64,000 nt of DNA from positions 98,935,350 to 98,999,349 of the forward strand of contig CM075770.1 of NCBI GenBank assembly GCA_037974665.1, read 5' to 3'. Made by a program: the position numbers and the translations under genes. Below the pieces are notes generated by a model. The model was not told where the DNA came from, made no database searches, and was given only the letters and a program-made list of their open reading frames with translations. Numbering within the stretch: position 1 is the first letter of the stretch; the number at the start of each line of letters is the position of its first letter. Source of the stretch: Ehretia macrophylla. Taxonomy: Eukaryota > Streptophyta > Magnoliopsida > Boraginales > Ehretiaceae. Positions 1 to 9,488 of this stretch are shown in pieces.

Positions 1-41
1 ATACGGTTCGTGCACTTGCGAGTAATTTAAAACTTACAACA
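1..41 (+). mobile_element. 3' tip of an Athila/Tat-like LTR, cut by the window edge
   Basis: The first 41 bases contain GTGCACTTGCG and end in CTTACAACA. The complete Athila LTRs in this window have the same order of signals at their 3' ends: GTGCACTTGCG, an A-rich stretch and CACAACA. Immediately after base 41 the sequence is homologous to copia gag on the minus strand, so this looks like the 3' end of an LTR inserted in plus orientation into that gag. If so, the target duplication should begin TGCTT, and its partner lies left of the window. Too little is present to name the family. Confidence 0.5.
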
Positions 42-925
42 TGCTTCGTAAAGATAAACCGGATGTTTTTGCACACGACAGATACGTGACCAATGTCCAG
101 TTCCACCACATCTATAACATATATTATTGTCATGGTATGACTTGCTTTGAGTGGTCTTTTCTTTGTCATATTTTCTCTTATTCCACTTCTGATAGTGAGA
201 TTTGTCTTCCTTGGTATTACTTGAATCACTCCGGAATCCACGGCCACGACCACGTCCACGGCCACGACCATGTTGATTACCATATTCATAGTTAAATGTT
301 ACATTCACTTTTCGGAATATAGCTCTATTTGCTTCTGGAAATAGGGTCGTGCTAGTTGGACGTAATTGATGATTTTTCAACAAAAGCTTGTTATTTTGTT
401 CAGCAACAAGAAGGCATGATATCAAATCATTATATTTTGTGAATCTACGTTCCCGATATTGCTACTGCAAGAGCATATTTGAGGCATAAAATGTAGAAAA
501 TGTCTTCTCTAACATATCATATTCAGTGATAGTTTCTCCATATGCTTTCATTAGAGATGTAATCTCATATTTTTTGGAATTGTAGTCCCCAACAGATTTG
601 AAGTCTTGCAATCTCAAGTGTAGCCAATCGTAACGAGCAATTGGGAGATTAACTGACTTTTGGTGATCATACATATCTTTCAAATTTTTCCATAATGTAA
701 AAGGATTTTTAACCATAAGATATTTAGTTTTTAATCCTTTGTGGATATGATAGCGGAAAAAAATTATTGCTTTAGCGCAATCCTGCGAGGATGCTTTATT
801 TCCTTCTTTGATAGTATCCCCAAGATTTTTGGCTTCAAGATGCATTTTAACATCAAATACCCAAGACATATAAATTTTTCCGAGATGTCAAGAATAGTAA
901 ATTCTCGTTTGGTGATATAATCCAT
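42..925 (-). pseudogene. gag: copia gag (UBN2-type, CCHC knuckle), minus-strand copy
   Basis: Gag packages the element RNA into cytoplasmic particles. Reading leftwards from an ATG at 925, the frame is broken near 870 and then runs open to about 462 (135 codons from 869), with the capsid-like region containing LGDTIKEGN and YDWLHLRLQDF. After another break it runs from 425 to the left, with an RG-repeat tract and the zinc knuckle CYRCGGTGHWSRIC. At least two frame breaks make it non-functional. The end is replaced by the LTR tip at 1-41. It is the inverted partner of the gag at 1762-2740. Confidence 0.8.
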
Positions 926-1016
926 TTCAATATATAAAGTTTAACTAAAATATAATTGAAATGAGAAGAGAATTATTTATACCTGTTGATGTACTTCACT
1001 AATTATGGCAGATGTT

Positions 1017-1030
1017 TGTGCTGATAACGT
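1017..1030 (-). other. Primer-binding site of minus-strand copia copy (internal tRNA type)
   Basis: On the minus strand the sequence just inside the LTR reads CGTTATCAGCACAA. It is the counterpart of TGTTATCAGCACGA in the plus copy. The usual TGGTATCAGAGC site for the 3' end of initiator tRNA-Met is absent, so priming from an internal tRNA fragment is inferred. Confidence 0.5.
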
Positions 1031-1032
1031 AT

Positions 1033-1381
1033 TGTGAAATATAGATAATAACGTAAACAATATGATAACTAAGAGAATATTACTTTTTGTTGTGCATTCC
1101 AATCTTCCGATTTTTTCTTATTATCTCTCATATACAATAAGCAAACATACATATTTATACTACAAAATATGACAAAACATAATCATTACAAATCATTAAG
1201 ACAACATGATGATACTTTAACTTAAAACAATATATTTCATCAAAACTATCTTTAGCATTTTGCATGCAATTCTTCCGCATGACTTTTGCAACTCAATATT
1301 GTATTGAGTTTTTCTCTCAGGTGCCAGCCGACATGCAACACATTAGAATTGTTGCCAACAAATATCCATATTTTTACAACA
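1033..1381 (-). repeat. LTR of the minus-strand copia copy
   Basis: About 349 bp; reading leftwards it starts TGTTGTAAAAAT and ends TTTCACA. It matches the 352-bp 3' LTR at 15530-15881 over its whole length. It contains the same 9-bp-arm palindrome (AACTCAATA, 3-base loop, TATTGAGTT) at 1290-1310. Confidence 0.85.
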
Positions 1382-1653
1382 TCGTATTGAGTTGTAGAAG
1401 CAAGCGGAAGAATTGTATGCAAAATGTTGAAGATAGTTTGATGAAATATTATTTTAAGTTAAAGTATCATCGTGTTGTCTTAATTATGACAACTTTGTAA
1501 TGATTATGTTTTCTCATATTTTGTAGTATAAATATGTATGTTTGCTTATTGCATATGAGAGATAATAAGAAAAAATCAGAAGATTGGAATGCACAACAGA
1601 AAGTAATATCCCCTTAGTTATCATATTGTCTTCGTTATTATCTATATTTTACA
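1382..1653 (+). repeat. 5' LTR of plus-strand copia copy, lacking its first ~80 bp
   Basis: From TATTGAGTT at 1385 this aligns with 15613 onward in the intact 3' LTR and continues to the terminal TTTTACA. The missing part is the U3 start. The break falls exactly in the 3-base loop of the LTR palindrome, so only its right arm remains here. The bases immediately to the left are the intact start of the opposite-strand LTR. Confidence 0.85.
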
Positions 1654-1656
1654 ACA

Positions 1657-1670
1657 TGTTATCAGCACGA
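1657..1670 (+). other. Primer-binding site of plus-strand copia copy (internal tRNA type)
   Basis: TGTTATCAGCACGA lies three bases after the LTR end. From memory of plant tRNA-Ile(AAU), the loop region TCGTGCTAATAACG has reverse complement CGTTATTAGCACGA; the element differs by T to C opposite the wobble A, which is inosine in the mature tRNA and pairs with C, and by the first base. A half-tRNA primer is known for Drosophila copia; this assignment is inference. Confidence 0.45.
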
Positions 1671-1761
1671 ATCTCTGCCATAATTAGTGAAGTGCATCAA
1701 CAAGGAATAAATAATTCTCTTCTCATTTCAATTATATTTTCGTTAAACTTTATATATTGAA

Positions 1762-2740
1762 ATGGATTATATCACCAAACGAGAATTTACTATTCTTGAC
1801 ATCTCGGGAAAAAATTATCTGTCTTGGGTATATGATGTTGAAATGCATCTTGAAGCAAAAAATCTTGGTCATACTATCAAAGAAGGAAATAAGGCATTCT
1901 CGCAAGATTGCGCTAAAGCAATAATTTTTTTCCGCTATCATATCCACAAAGGATTAAAAACTAAATATCTTATGGTTAAAAATCCTTTTACATTATGGAA
2001 AAATTTGAAAGATATGTATGATCACCAAAAGTCAGTTAATCTCCCAATTGCTCGTTACGATTGGCTACACTTGAGATTGCAAGACTTCAAATCTGTTGGG
2101 GACTACAATTCCAAAAAATATGAGATTACATCTCTAATGAAAGCATATGGAGAAACTATCACTGAATATGATATGTCAGAGAATATATTTTTTTACGTTT
2201 CGTGCCTCAAATATGCTTCTGCCGCAGTAATATCAAGAACATAGGTTCACAAAATATAAAGATTTGATATCATGTCTTCTTGTTGCTGAACAAAATAACG
2301 AGCGTTTGTTGAAAAATCACCAATTACATCCAATTGGCACGACCCTATTTCCATAAGCAAATAGAGCTACATTCCCATAAGTGAATGCAACATTTAACTA
2401 TGAATATGGTAATCAACGTGGTCGTGGCCGTGGCCGTGGACGCGGACGTAGACGTGATCGTGGAAGTGGTCGAAGTAATACATGGTTCCGGGGTGATTCA
2501 AGTAATACCAAGGAAGACAAATCTCACCACCATAAGTGGAATAATGAGAGAAAATATGACAAAGAAAAGACCTCTAAAAACAAGTCATACCATGACAATA
2601 ACATATGTTATAGATGTGGTAGAACTGGACATTGGACACGTATCTGTCGTGCGCAAAAACATCTTGTTGATCTTTACGAAGCATCAAAAGGAAAGACCAA
2701 AGTATCTGAGACAAACCACGTTGACTATGATGGACCATAA
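1762..2740 (+). pseudogene. gag: copia gag (UBN2-type with RG-rich tract and CCHC knuckle)
   Basis: The frame opens at ATG 1762 and runs 160 codons with capsid-like motifs (LDISGKNYLSWVYD, YDWLHLRLQDF). It is closed by a frameshift near 2240 and resumes in another frame around 2381-2740. The second part has an RGRGRG tract encoded by a CGTGGC-type repeat at about 2418-2470, then the zinc knuckle CYRCGRTGHWTRIC, which binds element RNA in this family. The stop at 2738-2740 falls just before the usual gag-protease linker. Confidence 0.85.
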
Positions 2741-3039
2741 ATTACTACACATTTAGATAAGGATTTCTTCAAAAATCCCGATGGAAATATAGAACATTTG
2801 ATTGGAGATGCAAATGTCCAAACTAATTAAGAGTACTGTTAGTTATATTTTGAAGGTTGAATCTTTTAATTATGTTGTTGTTTTAAGTTTAAGTTGATTT
2901 CCTTTGTATTGTCATTTGTTTGTTTTTCCGGTTGATTTCCTCCTTATGTAAACATATATCTTATCTTTATCTAAGTTTGTTTGAATAAATTTATAAGTTC
3001 TTAAAGAAGTGATGTTTTATTAGATCACTAGATTTCAAG

Positions 3040-3528
3040 ATGAAAAGTGAATATATATGTTTGGCAGATAGTGCAACAACACATACTATATTTCGTGATA
3101 AAACATATTTTTTTAATTTACTAGTTAACTCGGCTAATGTATTTACCATTTCTGGTTCTACTAGTCTAATGGAAGGTTCTGGAAGAGCTTATCTCATATT
3201 GCCTTATGGTACAAAATTTGATATTATTAATGCACTGTATTCAAGCAAATCTAGAAGGAATTTGCTAAGTTTTAAAGATATTTGCCTAAATGGATATCAT
3301 ATTGAAACTATTAATGAAGATGATAAAGAATATATTTGTATTACTTCTTTCAATTCATACCAGAAGCATGTACTAGAAAAACTTCTGGCTCTCTCTTCTG
3401 GGTTGTACCAAACAACTATACGGGCAATTGAATCACATGTAGTGCAAAGACAAATATATAATGATCCAAATATTTTCATGCTTTGGCATGATCGACTTGG
3501 TCATCCAGGGGTGACAATGATGCGATGA
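3040..3528 (+). pseudogene. pol: copia protease and GAG-pre-integrase region
   Basis: This 162-codon frame begins MKSEYICLADSATTHTI. DSATTHT is the copia aspartic protease active-site block (D-S/T-A/G). The middle block NLLSFKDICLNGYHIET and the closing WHDRLGHPG motif belong to the GAG-pre-integrase domain. A TGA at 3526 (after MMR) breaks the polyprotein before integrase. The protease would cut the Gag-Pol precursor inside the particle. The 300 bases before it (2741-3039) hold gag-protease linker remnants with stops. Confidence 0.85.
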
Positions 3529-3570
3529 ATAATTGATAACTCACTTGGTCATCCTTTAAAGAACCAGAAG

Positions 3571-3926
3571 ATTCTTTTGCCAAGCAATTACCCATGTGTT
3601 GCATGTTCCCAAGGTAGATTAATTATGAGACATTCTCCAACCAAAGTTGTTTTTGAAACTCCACAGTTCTTGGACCGAATTCAAGGGGATATTTGTGAAC
3701 CTATTCATCCATCATATGGACCATTTTATTATTTCATGGTTCTAATCGATTCTTTTGCCAAGCAATTACCCATGTGTTGCATGTTCCCAAGGTAGATTAA
3801 TTATGAGACCTTCTCCAACCAAAGTTGTTTTTGAAACTCCACAATTATTGGACCGAATTCAAGGGGATATTTGTGGACCTATTCATCCATCATATGGACC
3901 ATTTTATTATTTCATGGTTCTAATAG
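3571..3926 (+). repeat. 178-bp tandem duplication inside the integrase region
   Basis: GATTCTTTTGCCAAG occurs at both unit starts (about 3569 and 3748), spaced 178 bp. The two units are nearly identical apart from a few substitutions, so the duplication is younger than most of the damage in the element. Confidence 0.9.
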
Positions 3927-4611
3927 ATGCATCGACTAGATGGTCTCATGTTTGTCTACTTTCTTCTAGAAATCATGCATTTGCTAGGCTTCTCACTTTG
4001 ATAATCAGGTTAAGGGCACAATTTTTGACTATCTCATTAAAACAATTCGCCTTGATAATGCTGGTGAGTTTTCTTCTAAAGCATTTGATGATTATTGCAT
4101 GTCTGTTGGAATTAAAGTTGAACTTCCTATAGCTTATGTGCACACACAAAATGGTTTAGCTGATTCATTCATTAAATGACCCCAATTAATTGCCAAGCCT
4201 TTACTTATGAAAACAAAACTCCTTACGTCAACTTGGGGTCATGCTATTTTACATGCTAGTGCATTGATTCATATAAGACCAACAACTTATCATAAATACT
4301 CTTTGTTACAACTTGTACATGATTGTCCACCGAATATCTCTCATTTACATGTTTTTGGTTGTGCGTTACAAGTCCCTATTACACCAACACAACGTAGTAA
4401 AATTGGTCCACAAAGACAACTTGAAATTTATGTTGGATTTGATTCTCCATCTATTATTCGCTATGTTGAACCCCTGACAATTGATCTTTTTAGACCACCC
4501 TTTGCGGATTGTCATTTTGATGATACCCTCTTCCCATTGTTAGGAGAGAAAAAGCGCAACCAGAAGTACAATGTGACATGTATTAGATTACATCATTATT
4601 TTCGCATTTAG
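3577..4611 (+). pseudogene. pol: copia integrase with internal 178-bp tandem duplication
   Basis: The zinc-binding part shows PCVACSQGRL, the CxxC half of the HHCC finger. The core shows MVLIDASTRWSHVCLLSSR, containing the first catalytic aspartate. A 178-bp stretch (3571-3748) is repeated at 3749-3926; since 178 is not a multiple of three, the frame breaks at the junction. Further frameshifts follow near 4000. The C-terminal part (4207-4611) has the usual LLQLVHDCPPNISHLHVFGC and KIGPQRQLEIYVGFDSPS blocks. The intact enzyme joins element cDNA to the host chromosome; this copy cannot. Confidence 0.85.
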
Positions 4612-5425
4612 ATCCAAGAACTAAATAATGTGAACTTGAAGTTCAAAGGATCATTCATTTGCATAATATTTCAAATAATTTACTAGATGCATTTGTAGAC
4701 ACAAAGAATATTGTGAAATCACATATACCTGCTATTAATGTGCCGACACGAATTGATGTCCCTGTAGGACATATTATTAATATAGCAGTAAATGCATCCA
4801 AGGCACGCTAGAAGCGTGGTAGACCTATCAATGCAAAAGATATTGTACCTCGAAAAAGGAAGTCACATGGGGAGGATATAGGAAGATTTTATACCATCAA
4901 GAAGCACGACAGAAGTGGTAGAACCAACTAATGTTGATGAATGCATAATCCCTAAAAAGATTAAAGACAAATTTGTTCCTAAAGAAATTGAGGTACCTGA
5001 AAATGAAGAAATTTCAATAAACTATGTTTCTACCGGAAAAATGTGGAATCGAAAAGAAACTATCATGAATGATAGTTTTGCTTTCACGGTCACACTTGAA
5101 ATAAGTGATGAGGATCCTGAACCACAAAATGTGGAAGAATATGGACAAAGAAATGATTGGCCAAAGTGAGAAGAAGCTATGCAAGCAGAGCTAAGCTTGT
5201 TAGAAAAATGCAAGGTTTTTGGACCTGTAATCCTAACACCTATTGATAAAAAAAACCTGTTGGGTACAAATGGGTAATTGTGCGCAAGCGAAATGCAATC
5301 AATGAAATTGTAAGATATAAAGCTTAACTTATAGCTCAAGGTTTCTTACAAAGAACTGACATTGATTATGAGGAAACATATTTCCCAGTAATGGACGCAA
5401 TTACATTTCAATTGCTAATTAGCCT
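4612..5425 (+). pseudogene. pol: copia integrase-RT linker and start of reverse transcriptase
   Basis: After the integrase core come linker remnants (4915-5169: a charged stretch with NVEEYGQRNDWPK) and then the opening reverse transcriptase block EEAMQAELSLLEKCKVFGP at about 5168-5224. The fingers region around 5270-5400 shows KWVIVRKRNAINE and the DIDYEETYFPV block across frameshifts. The coding sequence stops at 5425, where the Athila element is inserted, and continues at 13983. Confidence 0.8.
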
Positions 5426-6652
5426 TGTTGGGTGTATTAGTTATATAGTATTTCAATACATTTTTTCTTAAACTTTGTTAGATTTTGAGTAATTTATGAG
5501 CAATTTGATTGGTTTTATCTTTGATTTGCATTGTAGGTAATTTCCAAGAGACAATTTGAGTTTTGAGGCAAAGATTGAAGAGAAATTACAAAGGGCAAGC
5601 TTTTATGCAACTTGTGAAGAAATTAAAGAACAAATAGAAGTAGCGCAGTCATAGCGCAGCTGCGTAGTGTTTCAGGATTTTTAAGGGCAATTTGGTAAAA
5701 AGGCGCAAAAAGAAGAAAACCCTAAGATAAAAGGTATCAGACGTTGAAAAAAAGGAGTTTTTGGGAGGCAGCCATAAAGAGGGGAGAAAAAGCAACATTC
5801 CAGAGGAGGAGAAAGTGAGGATTCGCGAGTTGAAGACAGAGGAACGATCCGGAGACAGACTTCTGCCCCAATTCTTCTTCAAATCCTAGTTTTCTCTATC
5901 TCTGTTGTCATGTTTTACGTTACAATTGGAATTTTATTTATTTTTATGATTATGTTCTAAGCTATTTTTCTAGGGCTACGATGTAGCCAGATTTTGAATA
6001 TTTGAAGCTTTTGATTTGAATTAATTGATGAACTATTTCATATGTGCGTTGAGTATTTTATACTGAGTTTAATGCTTGTGGTTGCCTAATCAATAATCAC
6101 ATGAGTCGTGATTTAGTTTGAGACTGGGAAGTGATAACTAAATTAGACCACGTGTGAAATACCATTAAATCATCATAAGCTAGAGATAGTTATGAGATCT
6201 AGTGTAGCGCTTGAATTTCTAGGGCTTAATGCATTCCATAAGTTCACAGTTATCACAGAGATATAGTTAGCTTGCTTATTGGGATAGGTTATTGATGCTT
6301 GAGAAAGATTAATATCTACCTTAGCGAAATTGCTGGCAACGTAGGGAATAGGCGTCAATTGATTTAAATCATTAGTTTCAAATAGGATTAATCTTGGTGA
6401 AATCGGAACCCCTAGAGTATTTTAATTCTTGATTTATCTTCTTTAGTAATTTTCTATTCGTTTTAGTTGTTAATTCCAAAAGTACTTTATTTATTAGTTT
6501 TTACTCACAATCTTTCATATTTGATTGTCCGAATAAAGTTAAAGCTAAATTAATTTCGGTCGTTAGTAATCACAGTCCTCGTGGGAATGATATTTATTTA
6601 TCATTTTATTACTTGTTGCGACACGTGCACTTGCGTTAGAAATCACACAACA
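5426..6652 (+). repeat. Athila 5' LTR
   Basis: Starts TGTTGGGTGTATTAG and ends CACACAACA. It matches 12756-13982 almost base for base, with scattered substitutions. It carries GCGCAGCTGCG near 5650, a short palindromic motif that recurs in the element's 3' region. Confidence 0.95.
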
Positions 6653-6658
6653 AGTTTT

Positions 6659-6676
6659 TGGCGTCGTTGTCGGGGA
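6659..6676 (+). other. Athila primer-binding site (tRNA-Asp type)
   Basis: TGGCGTCGTTGTCGGGGA follows the LTR by six bases. It differs by two C to T changes from the canonical Athila site TGGCGCCGTTGCCGGGGA, which is complementary to the 3' end of tRNA-Asp. Both changes are of the kind left by methyl-C deamination. Confidence 0.85.
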
Positions 6677-6804
6677 GTGTGTCAATTATTAATATCGATA
6701 CCAAATAGGTTTAATTTTATTTTGGATTTTATTTAATTTTGTTTTGTTCTTTTATTTTCGTTACGTGTGTTTTAGGAGCATATTCCTTTAGGTGTATGTA
6801 AAAG

Positions 6805-7864
6805 TTGGGAGGTAGTGAGTTATTACCTTTCGATCCTGAGATAGAACGAACTTGCCGGAAGAACAGAAAGGAGAAAAGAGCTACTATCCATCATTTGCAA
6901 GGAAATATGGCTGACATCGTGGTAGCACAAGAAGGAAATAACCAAGAAAATCTGCCAAGAACATTGCGAGACTATGCTTTGCCATCCACTAGAATTCAAC
7001 ATGTGATTAGAAGGCCAGCGATTCAGGCGAATAATTTTGATTTGAAGACAGTGACACTTCCGTTGATTCAGAATATCCCTTGGACTATCCACTGAAGATC
7101 CTAATCAGCACATAGTGAATTTTTTAGAAGTCTGCGGAACTGTTAAATACAATGGAGTCACTGATGAAGCTCTGTGCCTTCGTTTGTTTCCTTTCTCTTT
7201 AAGGGATCAAGCTAAGGAATGGTTGAACTCGCTGCCTTCGGATTCAATCACTACTTGGGAAGATTTGGTGCACAAGTTTCTGTCAAGATTTTTCCCACCT
7301 GGAAAGACAGCGAAGATATGCATAGAAATCAATAACTTTGCTCAGCATGAATGAAAAACCCTATGTGAAGCGTGGGAAAAGTATAAGGCATTGCTGAGGA
7401 AATGTCCTAATCATGGTGTACCCAGGTGGATGTAAGTTCATAATTTTTACAATGGGTTAATTAGCTCCACAAGAACTTTGATAGATGCATCTGCAGGAGG
7501 AGCTTTAATGAACAAGACAGCAGATGAAGCTTATGCGTTACTAGAGGATATTGTTTTGAACCACCAGCAGTGGTCGAGCGAGAGAGTCATACCAAAGAAG
7601 ACAGCTGGGGTCCATGAAATTGATGCCATAATTGCTTTGGCGGCAAAAATTGACAACTTGGCTAAGCAAATGCAGTATAATCAGGCAACTGCTAATGCTG
7701 TTCAAGCGGCAGTGGTGTGCGAGTTTTGTTGTGGTCTACATCATAGTGCAGAATGTCAAGTTAGAAATCCATTTGCGCAAGGCACAACAGAACAAGCACA
7801 GTATGTGGGAAATTTTAATGGGCAGCAGCACAATCAGTACTCTAACAAATATAATCCAGTATGA
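6805..7864 (+). pseudogene. gag: Athila gag
   Basis: The frame shows LLPFDPEIERTCRKNRK near its start, RPAIQANNFDLK at residues ~70-82, then after a frameshift at about 7090 the conserved capsid block NFLEVCGTVKYNGVTDEA with LFPFSLRDQAKEWLNSLP. A stop at 7352 and a further break separate the third part (7478-7864), which contains CEFCCGLHHSAEC, the zinc knuckle. No ATG stands at the expected start: 6805 is TTG. Gag would form the virus-like particle. Several stops make this copy inactive. Confidence 0.85.
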
Positions 7865-8080
7865 CGTAATCATCCGAATTTTTCCTGGAGAAATACTCAG
7901 AATGTGTTGCAGCCTGAGCAGAATAACCCACCACCAGAGAAGAAAGTGAACTTGGAAGAGGTAATTGCTCAATTGGCGAATTCATAGACACGGTTGGCTA
8001 ATTCCCAGACTCAATTTATGAATGAAACTAGGACAAACTTTCAGAACTAGTCTGCACAAATCAGAAATTTAGAGATGTAG

Positions 8081-9065
8081 TTGAGCCAAATGGCTACGAT
8101 GTTCCTTGAAAAGCAACAAGGAAGTTTACCTAGTACTTCTGAGATGAATCCTAGAAAAGATGGCATGGAGCATTGTAAAGCGATAACTTTGAGAAGCGAC
8201 AAGGAGTTAGAGAAGCCAGTGAGAGCCAAGAAGGTTGAGAAAAGTGAAGCGAATAATAAGGCGAAAGATAAAAAAAAATATAAGCTCAGCCACAATCTAC
8301 ACAAGAACCACCTGTGGTGGTGCCATTCCCTCAACAATTGCAGAAGAACAAGCTTGACAATCAATTTGCTAAATTTCTTGAAGTTTTTAAAAAGATTCAC
8401 ATTAATATTTCAATTGCAGATGCACTTGAGCAAATGCCTAGCTATGTGAAGTTCATGAAGGATATCCTTTCAAATAAGAAGAAGCTTGGCGATTATGAGA
8501 TAGTTGCACTTACTGAAGAGTGCAGTGCTATTCTACAAAAAACGCTACCACAAAAACTCAAAGATCCAGGGAGTTTTACTATTCCTTGTGAAATTGGCAA
8601 TGTTGTTTTTGAGCGAGCGTTATGTGATTTAGGTGCTAGTATTAATTTGATGCCTTTGTCTATTTTCAGGAAGCTTGGTTTAGGAGAGGCAAGATCTACT
8701 ACTGTAACATTACAGTTAGCTGATCGTTCGCTAAAGCACCCCAGAGGAGTAATTGAGGATGTGTTAGTCAAAGTCAATAAATTCATCTTTCCTGTAGATT
8801 TCATAGTGCTCGATATGGAGGAAGATAAGGAAATTCCCATCATTGTTGGAAGACCTTTCCTTGCAACTGGGGGAGTACTTATTGATGTTCGAAAGGGTGA
8901 GCTTAGGTTGCGAGTACAAGAGGAAGAGGTAACCTTTAATGTTTTCAAAGCTCATATGTACCTAGAAGCGAGTGATAGTTGTTTTCGCATTGATGCCGTA
9001 AAAGCTATAGTGTCTAACCATGGGGGTTAATTGGATCCCTTGGAGGCTAGCTTGTTACAAGATAA
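8081..9065 (+). pseudogene. pol: Athila aspartic protease region
   Basis: The longest open stretch (8314-9030, 238 codons) carries ALCDLGASINLMPLSIF, in which D-L-G-A-S is the active-site loop of Athila proteases, and IPIIVGRPFLATGG, the flap/dimer block. Upstream, VPFPQQLQKNKLDNQFAKF and ALEQMPSYVKFMKDIL are the usual gag-protease linker. After the stop at 9028-9030, the linker LDPLEASLL marks where reverse transcriptase should begin. The domain itself is the best-preserved coding part of the element. Confidence 0.9.
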
Positions 9066-9488
9066 TTCTTTTGTTCCGGTGGGATTAGAGCACAAGGAAT
9101 ATTGGTTTATTAAATAACAAAACATGGGTGTACAAGATGTGGGTGAGAAAAAATTCTTGCAATTGAATAAGCTAAAAAGATCATTTGATGAAGCGAATGA
9201 GAAAGCAAGAGGTTACAAGGAGAGGATAAACGAGTGGCATAACAAACCTATTTCGGGAAAAGATTTCTCTCCTAGGCAACAAATACTTCTTTATAACCCA
9301 CGAATTATTGGAAAACGTAAGTCAAGATGGTCTGACCCCTTTGTTGTGACTAAAGTGTTGCCTTATAGTGTTGTGGAAGTCACCCATTCAGAATAAGGGA
9401 CGTTCAAAGTCAACGAACAACGGTTGAAAGCTTATTTGGATGATGAGTTTGACAAACACAAGACTGTTGTCTACCTCAACTCATCATG
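9066..9488 (+). pseudogene. pol: Athila integrase, C-terminal end only
   Basis: Directly after the protease linker the sequence reads PVGLEHKEYWFIK, a block from the C-terminal half of Athila integrase. It continues EKKFLQLNKLKRSFDEANEKA, QILLYNPRIIGKRKSRWSDPF and GTFKVNEQRLKAYL. Reverse transcriptase, RNase H and the catalytic D,D-35-E core are missing, so a deletion joint lies at about 9055-9080. A stop at 9115 and one at 9394 interrupt the frame. Confidence 0.85.

Larger units (their letters stand above)
42..1381 (-). mobile_element. Ty1/copia element, minus-strand copy, 5' part only (LTR and gag)
   Basis: This stretch is the reverse complement of the LTR, leader and gag of the plus-strand copia copy that begins at 1382. 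Reading leftwards it has a complete LTR, a primer-binding site, a short leader and a gag reading frame ending after the CCHC knuckle, where the LTR tip at 1-41 interrupts it. The rest of the element lies outside the window. The copy is related to, but clearly diverged from, the plus-strand copy: the RG-rich tract is shorter and many bases differ. Confidence 0.85.

Noticed and set aside
8493-8955. Long minus-strand frames (up to 151 codons)
   Set aside because: They are antisense to the well-supported Athila protease frame.
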